Shown here: one piece after another, positions 56,905 through 64,000 of the stretch
Numbering within the stretch: position 1 is the stretch's first letter
How the letters are laid out: every line of letters starts with the position of its first letter
NCBI GenBank assembly: GCA_011799875.1
Contig: CM022297.1
Coordinates: forward strand, 449,611,292 to 449,675,291
Reading direction: 5' to 3'
DNA: 64,000 nt
DNA from: Thinopyrum elongatum
Taxonomy: Eukaryota; Streptophyta; Magnoliopsida; Poales; Poaceae
The notes under the pieces: generated by a model
What the model was told of the DNA's origin: nothing
Seen by the model: the letters and a program-made list of their open reading frames with translations, nothing else
Database searches by the model: none
Translations under genes and position numbers: made by a program

Positions 56905-59290
56905 ATCTATGCATTATGCCTAGCTAGGGGCATAAAACAATAGCGCTTGTTGGGAGGCAACCCAATGAATAAAATAAAAATTTCTCTTTTTGTTTCTGTT
57001 TTTGTGTGTTTACACAATTATTCTACTGTTATGATTGTGTTTTTATGTAGTTAGTGTTTGTGCCAAGTAAAGCCTTTAGGATTGTGTTGGATGATAGTTG
57101 ATTTGACCCTGTTGAAAAACAGAAACTTTTTCGCCGAGTACTGGAATTTTCAAAATTCACATAAACATGGAAAAATACTGAATGTTTTACACATGATTGA
57201 CATACAAATTTCCCATGTCGTCCTAATTTTTCAGAATTTTTAGAGTTAAAGAAGTATGAGCAAAATTCGAGTATTTACAGACTGTTCTGTTTTTGACAGA
57301 TTCTGTTTTCGTTGCATTGTGTGCTTATTTCGATGAATCTATGGATTGTATCGAGGGTATAAGCCATGGTAAAGTTAGAATACAATAGGTATAATGCAAT
57401 AAAAAATATGAATGGGTTTTCAACAGTACTTAATGTAAAGATTGGTTTTCTTATACTAACAGATCTCACGAAGGTTTTTGTTAAGTTTTGTGTGATTGAA
57501 GTTTTCAAGTTTTGGGTGAGATCACGATGGATGAAGGAATAAGGAGTGAAAAGATCTAAGCTTGGAAGCTTGGGGATGCCCATGGCACCCCAAGGTAATA
57601 TTCAAGGAGTACCAAGCAACTAAGCTTGGGGGTGCCCCGGAAGGCTTCCCCTCTTTCTTCTAACGACCATCGGTAATTTTACTTGGAGCTATATTTTTAT
57701 TCGTCACATATCATGAGTTTTGCTTGGAGCGTCTTGTATTATATGATTCTTTGCTTGTTTTGCTTTTTAGTTTGCCACAACCATCCTTGCTGGACACACC
57801 TATTTGAGAGAGCCATAATGATGCTATGATTTGTTAGAATTGCTCTATGTGCTTCACTTAGATTATTTTGAGAGTTAGTAAAATTTTAAAGAAATATCCT
57901 TTCATTGCTTCATTTAGATTATTTTGAGAGTTAGAAAATTTTGAAGAAATATGTGCTCTCATGTTTCACTTAAATTTATTTGAGAGATTGTTAGTAGCAA
58001 TGATAATATATGAAATTAGTCCTAAAGTGATAGATATTCAAGGGGGATATAATAAAAACTTTCATGAAGATCATTGGATATTATAAACTTGATTCCTTGT
58101 AATAGTTTTGAGATATGGAGATAGTAATATGTGAGCCATGTTGGTGAGTAATTATGCTTTAGTAAGAATATTGGTGTTAAGGTTTGTGATTCCCTATGCA
58201 AGCACGAAAGTCAATAGTTATACAATGAAGTTACATCCTACTTGTGGTGCATTATTTGGTGTTAGTTATGTTTAATGCTCGTTTATGATCGTTTTTGTTT
58301 CTTGGTTGGTCTCTTCTCAATCTATTTGCTAGCCTTCATTTGTAATAAGAGGGAATACTGCTTGTGCATCCAAATCCTTAAACCCAAAGTTGTGCCAAAT
58401 GAGTCCACCATACCTACCTATATGTGGTATTTCCATGTCCTTCTAAGTAAATTTGCATGTGCCAACTCTAATTTTCAAAATGAATTTCCTTTTTGTGTGC
58501 CCGTACCGCTCATGAAGCGGCAGGGGGTGGCCAAATTTTCCATGCTAGATATGTTATTCTCAAGATGAGTGTTTATTCACTTGTCATTGCACGAGAGTGT
58601 GGCAGGTAATAGGGATGCCCAGTCCCGAAATGAATTTTTTTTACTTATGTTGTTCATAATAAATTCCTTGGAAAGTGTTGGTATGGAGGGCACCCGTGGA
58701 TACGGCTGCCATGGATTGTGAAAGAATGGTGGAAAAGGAAATAAACTTTATTTTATGTTTGGGAACCGCCTATGATTTATCTAGCATGGAAAGTATTGGG
58801 AATTCTCGGTCGTTTTCGTTGACAGGAAAAGCATGCCTCTCAAAACAATTTTATCTCTTAATTTAAGCTTTGAGCTTTGGCACCTCTACAAATCTTTGGT
58901 TCCCTCTGCGAAGGGCCTATCTATTTACTTTTATGCAATTTTATTTTTATTGAGTCTCCATCTTCTCTTATAAAGCACCAACGAGGGAACACTATTATCA
59001 TACTTGTGCATTGGGCATAGCTAATATTTGAGTGTGTTTCATGAATGGATCAATGATTGAGCATAATGGGCTAGGGATAGCTTTCTTTAGTGTTGATATT
59101 TTGAAAGACATGGTTACTTGTTGATATGCTTGAGTATTGATGTCCTCATGTCAATTATAGACTATTGCTTTGAATCATATAAAAGTCCAAATGTCCATGC
59201 TACAAAAGAAAAGAATATGTGATGAACATGTTAGGCAGCATTTCACATCAAAAATTCTGTTTTTGTCATTTACCTACTCGAGGACGAGCA
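56905..59290 (+). other. Non-coding interior of the LARD-like element
   Basis: About 2.4 kb of AT-rich sequence with short open frames (for example 58275-58568) that lack recognised domains. GCGCTTGTTGGGAGGCAACC follows the ORF. Confidence 0.7.
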
Positions 59291-59310
59291 GGAATTAAGC
59301 TTGGGGATGC
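59291..59310 (+). promoter_or_regulatory. Polypurine tract region before the 3' LTR
   Basis: GGAATTAAGCTTGGGGATGC abuts the 3' LTR. The purine-rich GGGGA core is the likely plus-strand primer. Confidence 0.5.
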
Positions 59311-60871
59311 TGATACGTCTCCAACGTATCTATAATTTTTGATTGTTTCATGCTGTTATATTATCAATCTTGGATGTTTTATATTTATTTACTAGCAACT
59401 TTATATCATTTTTTGGAACTAACCTATTGACATAGTGCCCAATGCCAGTTGCTGTTTTTTTTTCTTGTTTTTTACTTTGCAGAATATCAATACCAAACGA
59501 AGTCCAAATGCAATAAAACTTTTTGGAGATTTTTTTCTGGAGAGAAGACACCCAGGGAGCCAAAGGAGCACACAGGAGGAGGCCCGTGGGGCCTACTAGG
59601 CACCAGGGCGCGCCAAAGGCCCCTAGCGCGCCCTGGTGGGTAGTGGAGCCCACGGAAAGCTTCTCCACCGACTATCACCTCTATAAATACTCTAAAATCC
59701 CAAAAACCCTAGGGGAGTCGAGAGAATACAGTTTCTGCCGCCGCAAGTTTCAGAACCACGAGATCCAATCTAGAGGCCTTTCCGGCACTCTGTCGGAGTG
59801 GGAAACGATCACGAAGGGGTTCTTCATCACCCTTGCCCCTATGATGATGTGTGAGTAGTTTACCACAGACCTACTGGTCCATAGCTAGTAGCTAGATGGC
59901 TTCTTCTCTCTTTTTGACCTTCAATACAATGTTCTCCTCGATGTTCTTGGAGATCTATTTGATGTAATGACTTTTTACGGTGTGTTTGTTGGGATCCGAT
60001 GAATTATGGGTTTATGATCAGTTCTATTCATGAATATTATTTGAGTCTTTGTTGAACTCTTTTATGCATGATTTGTATAGCCTCATATTTCTTCTCCGAA
60101 ACTTTGGTTTGGTTTGGTCAACTAGATTGATTTTTCTTGCCATGGGAAGAGGTGCTTTGTGATGGGTTCGATCTTGCGGTGCTCAATCTCAGTGATGGAA
60201 AGAGACATGACATGCATGTATCGTTGATATTAAGAATAAAAAGATGGGGTATATTCCTACATAAATAGATCTTGTCTACATCATGTCATCGTTCTTATTG
60301 CATTACTCCGTTTTTCCATGAACTTAATACACTAGATGCATGCTGGATAGCGGTCGATGTGTGGAGTAATAGTAGTAGATGCAGAATTGTTTCGGTCTAC
60401 TAATCTTGGACGTGATGCCTATATACATGATCATTGCCTTGGATATCGTCATGATTATTCACTTTTCTATCAATTGCCCAACAGTAATTTATTTACCTAC
60501 CGTATGCTATTTTCTTGAGAAAAGCCTCCAGTGAAAACTACGCCCCCCGGGTCTATTTCCTATCATATTAAAACCAAAAATACCTTGCTGCATTTTTTCC
60601 TTATTTATTTTATTTTATGTTTTTGCTAGATCTATTTATCAAATCTCATACAATTTAATCTATCTCAATAACGAGGAGGGATTGACAACTCCTCTTACGC
60701 GTTGGGTTGTAAGTATTTGTTATTTGTGTGCAGGTGCAGTTTACATAGTGTTGCTTGGTTCTCATACTGGATTGATAACCTTGGTTTCATAACTGAGGAA
60801 AATACTTACCGTTGTTGTGCTGCATCATCCTCTCCTCTTTGGGGAAATACCAACACAGATACAAGCAATCA
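59311..60871 (+). repeat. 3' LTR of the non-autonomous element
   Basis: 1561 bp, same termini as the 5' copy. Confidence 0.93.
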
Positions 60872-60876
60872 CACCC

Positions 60877-61530
60877 CAACTAACTCTTTCCTACCACCTC
60901 ATCATCCCCATGTCCAAGGCAAGATAGTGGACCAACACCATGCACCGTGGCACTAGTCGGTAGGTCATCGTTGTACTCACCACCCAACCACATCCCTATC
61001 CTAGAAAGCTAGCATCACCCGCTTCCTACCGAGAGACTGGCCATGTGCACACATTTGGCCAAATCATATGTCCTGCAAGCACTCCCCCACTGCCATCTGC
61101 AAACCAGCACCCCGACGCAAACCAGAAACCTACAGGTAGTTAGATAAGACCACCATAGATCCTCGCTTGAAGCAGAAACCAATGGAGAGTATGCATTCCC
61201 GTTCTCGCAACACAACAAAGCATGATAGTGAACCATGATAGTCAAGAAATAAACCACTTGCTTCCCAAAAATTGGGAAACATTTGATTTGTGCCGTTGCA
61301 AAATATATTGTAGTCATGTATTATAGGATTTAAATATGTAACAATTAGACTAATATAATTTTGGTCTTGTGACACGAAAAATCATATTAGCTGAGTATAG
61401 TTTGATAGCTTTGCTTTAGTACACTCCCCATAGGAAAAACAAAGTTTGAGAGAGTTGCGCTTTATCAGATAGAGAATTTTTGTCATTCAAGATCAATTAA
61501 GAATGTGTTGTGGTTTATCAGATAGTTATT
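60877..61530. other. Unassigned sequence; continuation of the DNA before 54436
   Basis: With the LTR element removed, 54435 joins 60872. I see no gene or clear repeat. Confidence 0.4.
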
Positions 61531-61723
61531 TATTTTAAAGGGGGTGTCTAGAGCACATCTAAATGTGCTCTAGTTATTGCACATCTAAATGAGTGAATCA
61601 AGCATAAAGAGGAAAAGAAAAAAAATATCCACACGAATCTCGACGTAAGATCAATGACATAGGACTTAGATGTGCAACACTTATGGCACATCTAGATGTG
61701 CTTTAGCAAAACTGTATTTTAAA
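61531..61723. mobile_element. Small Mutator-type MITE
   Basis: The element at 61540-61714 (175 bp) is flanked by the perfect 9-bp duplication TATTTTAAA (61531-61539 and 61715-61723). Its ends form an inverted repeat around GAGCACATCTAAATGTGC / GCACATCTAGATGTGC, with a second pair TTGCACATCTAA. Confidence 0.75.
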
Positions 61724-62107
61724 ATATTGCACCTTCAGGAATTAAACGCGTTGTTAGGTAGTTACACTCTGCTTCTGGTTCTACTTCTGTTCCTCAAGAA
61801 ACGAAAGAGTTAGGTAATCAAGATATTCTAGTATTTTCCTATTAGTTTCTCATGTCTATAGATATGAATACACACACAAAGTATTTTATTTGTGCAATTT
61901 ATTCTTTGAAACCTAGATTTTTACAACCTTTTGGTGGTTAAAATGTGCAAATGGGTAGTTTGCACATTTGGAAGCCCGAAACTGCGTAAAATGTTTTTGT
62001 GTAAGTTTCATGTATAGAAACATACAAGTTTGCACATTTTAAAGCCCAAAGACTTGCATAATTACTTGTGTATTTCTTGGGTTAGAAATGTACAGCCTTT
62101 GTGCTAC
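61724..62107. other. AT-rich sequence, nothing recognised
   Basis: Contains a short repeat with TGTGCAAATGGGTAGTTTGC near 61945 and GTTTGCACATTTTAAAGCCC near 62030. No gene. Confidence 0.4.
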
Positions 62108-62762
62108 TTAGAGCAACTTCAATTGGTCGACTCATTTTGTTCGCGCGTGTCCGTTTGGATCAAAACGGACAAAAGCGTCGGCCCAACACGCGGACCCATT
62201 CTCATTTTGTGTCCATTCTGTGTCTGCTCGGGCCCATTTCAGTCTTAAATTTGGGTCGCATTTGGGTCCGAAACGGACACAAAGCGGACGTTTTCTGCTT
62301 CCACTTCGTCCGCCTCCGTCCGGTTCATGCGAAGCATGGCCTACCTATCACAGACCCACTTCTCTCTCCTACTTTTTCTCTCTGCTGGCCCACCACCCAC
62401 GGACCGCATCTCCTCCCGCACCGCGCTCCTCCACGCCCACGCCCATCCCCGTAGGAGCTACTCCCCGCCCAACGCCCGTCCCCCGCCGGAGCTACTCCTG
62501 CCCGGCCCTTGTGTGCATGCGAGCTAGCTAGCTGGCCGCTTGCTAGCTAGCTAGCAGCTAGCCGCGCGTGCATGCACAGCTGCGTGCGTGCTCGCTGTTG
62601 TAGCCCGCGCGCCCAGCCGCCTCGCCTTGCCTCGCTGCGACGCGCCGCCATGCTCGCCTCACAGCGCCCAGTCGCAACGCGCCACCGTGCTCGCCGCACC
62701 TAGCCGCGACACGCCGCTGTGCTCACAACGCTCGCCTTGCTTCGTCTCGCCGGCATGGGGTT
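62108..62762. mobile_element. GC-rich TIR-like element fragment
   Basis: Starts TTAGAGCAACTTCAATTGG, followed by ACGGAC/GTCCGT-rich sequence of the kind seen at ends of grass MITE-like elements (GAGCAACTYCAA). No matching right end before 62763, where an LTR begins, so it is probably truncated by that insertion. 62480-62600 has many overlapping CTAGCTAG and GCGTGCATGC palindromes. Confidence 0.35.
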
Positions 62763-64000
62763 TGTCACGCCCAATATGCGATCCTATCCGAGAGGAGCTC
62801 GAAGGTCCCACCAAGGATAGATCCGCATATTGAAGACGCTTTTGCAAGGTGGATATCATTACATCGTACCATTACATAATAGATGGGGGTACATACAAAG
62901 GCACTCAAATGCCACACGAATACAACAAACATCATACAGAAGAGAGGCATCCGACTACGGATGAACATAAACGGAAAACACAAACGACATCCACCCTGCT
63001 AGCCCAGGCTGCTGACCAGGAACCTATCCCTCGATCGAAGAAGAAGCAGAAGAAGAACTCCAAAACAAGTAAACATCGCTCTCACGTCATGACATCGCAT
63101 TACCTGTACCTGCAACTATTGTTGTAGTAATCTGTGAGCCACGAGGACTCAGCAATCCCATTACCATGGGTATCAAGACTAGCAAAGCTTAATGGGTATG
63201 GAATTGATAAGTGGTGAGGTTGCAGCAGTACTAAGCATTGTATGGTGGCTAACTTACGAGTACAAGAATAAGATGAGAAACTACGCAACGGTCGCAAACT
63301 AGTAATGATCAAGAAGTGATCCTGAACTACTTACGTTCAAACATAACCCAACCGCGTTCTCTTCCCGAACTTCGTCGAAAAGAGACAACCACGGTTACAC
63401 ACGCGGTTGGTGTATTTTAAAGAGTTTAGGGTCAAGTTCTCTACAACCGGATATTAAAAACTCCCATCTGCCACATAACCGCGGGCACAGCTTTCGAAAG
63501 ATCAAACCCTGCAGGGGTGTCCCAACTTAGCCCATGACAAGCTCTCATGATCAACGGAGGAAAAACCTCCTCCCGGAACAACCCGATCAAGCTCGGAATC
63601 CCTGTTCACAAGACATTTCGACAATGGTAAAACAAAACCAGCAAGACCGCCCAATGTGCCAACAAATCCCGATAGGAGCCGCACGTATCTCGTTCTCAGG
63701 GCACACCGGATGGGCAAGCTGTCGGGTTGGCTGAGACCCTGGTTGCCCAGGGGGCGCCGGACATCGCCCAGTTTGGACCAACACCAAAAGCACTGGCCCC
63801 CCTGTATTATGTTGAATTAAGAATCCTCGGGGACGTGACCCCCTATGCAAATTTAATTAATTATCAGTATTATTATGTTGGCAAATGTTAAAACCAAAGT
63901 TGGGCCTTGCTGGAAGAGTTTTATTCAAAGCGAAATGTCAAGGGGGGCCCATAAACCCCGACCGTGTTAGGAACGCAAAATCAAGGAACATAACACCGGT
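62763..64000. mobile_element. Partial LTR retrotransposon, LTR start to window edge
   Basis: From 62763 (TGTCACGCCCAATATGCG) the sequence changes to a block typical of wheat-group Gypsy-like LTRs, ending in view with GGGGCCCATAAACCCCGACC and AAGGAACATAACACCGG. TG start and abrupt junction fit an LTR edge. The other end and any coding region are outside the window, so orientation is undetermined. Family from memory only. Confidence 0.5.

Larger units (their letters stand above)
54436..60876 (+). mobile_element. Non-autonomous LTR retrotransposon (LARD-like, Gypsy-type primer site)
   Basis: LTRs 54441-56000 and 59311-60871, both TGATACGTCTCC...AGCAATCA, with the perfect duplication CACCC (54436-54440 and 60872-60876). 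The 3.3-kb interior lacks gag-pol and holds one ORF, so it must rely on enzymes made elsewhere. Blocks such as AGCGCTTGTTGGGAGGCAAC (56942) and GACGAGCAGGAATTAAGC (59284) are typical of the Sabrina/WHAM-like Athila group in Triticeae; that family name is from memory and unverified. Confidence 0.93.

Noticed and set aside
62846..63127. 92-codon plus-strand frame near 62849
   Set aside because: It lies inside the LTR-like block starting at 62763 and has no recognisable domain.
1..64000. CRISPR arrays, operons, riboswitches, bacterial promoters
   Set aside because: The repeats seen are eukaryotic transposon repeats without regular spacers, and the window is plant nuclear DNA.

Overview
The window looks like intergenic DNA from a large grass genome. 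A Triticeae species (wheat, Aegilops, barley or rye group) is most likely. The reasons are a BARE-1/WIS/Angela-type LTR, the CACTA subterminal repeats of the TTTAGTCCCGGTTGG type, Stowaway and Mutator-type MITEs, Tat-lineage and non-autonomous Gypsy-like LTR elements, and plant L1-type LINEs. I see no intact single-copy host gene and no intact tRNA or rRNA gene. Nearly every recognisable coding sequence belongs to a mobile element, and most carry frameshifts or stops. Family assignments rest on motifs read by eye.

Layout. 1-6952 is the right part of a CACTA transposon: subterminal repeats, internal tandem arrays, a long foldback, and a broken gene joining a Transposase_24 module to a C48 (Ulp1-like) protease; it ends in the terminal CACTAGTAGAAAA inverted repeat. 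6953-24454 is an old background sequence present in at least two diverged copies (about 7028-11560 and 17802-22560). It is broken up by a Stowaway MITE, a 1.1-kb poly(A) retroposon, a Mutator-type MITE, a composite inverted-repeat element holding a plastid rpl14 fragment and a ~310-bp tandem array, a hAT element, a BARE/Angela-type solo LTR and a GC-rich TIR element.

24496-44250 is a nested stack. An old LINE fragment on the minus strand is split by a Copia element (LTRs 25610-25817 and 43786-43993, target duplication GATCA). The Copia is split in turn by a Tat-lineage Ty3/Gypsy element (LTRs 27261-28066 and 39680-40503). The Tat element has minus-strand gag-pol and a long, intron-bearing gene on the opposite strand.

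44311-52373 is a second LINE on the minus strand, with ORF1 split by a solo LTR and the reverse-transcriptase core deleted. It abuts a third LINE fragment (52374-52965) and a third copy of the background sequence (52966-54440). 54441-60871 is a complete non-autonomous LTR element (target duplication CACCC) with one nearly intact ORF. The end holds AT-rich DNA, a small MITE, a GC-rich TIR-like stretch, and the start of another probable LTR element at 62763.

Most informative points: the Tat element's antisense gene and its strong enrichment for TTGCCGG; the conflict between nesting order and LTR divergence; the shared 3' tail between the LINE and the 1.1-kb retroposon; the CACTA foldback; and the plastid fragment inside a TIR-like element.
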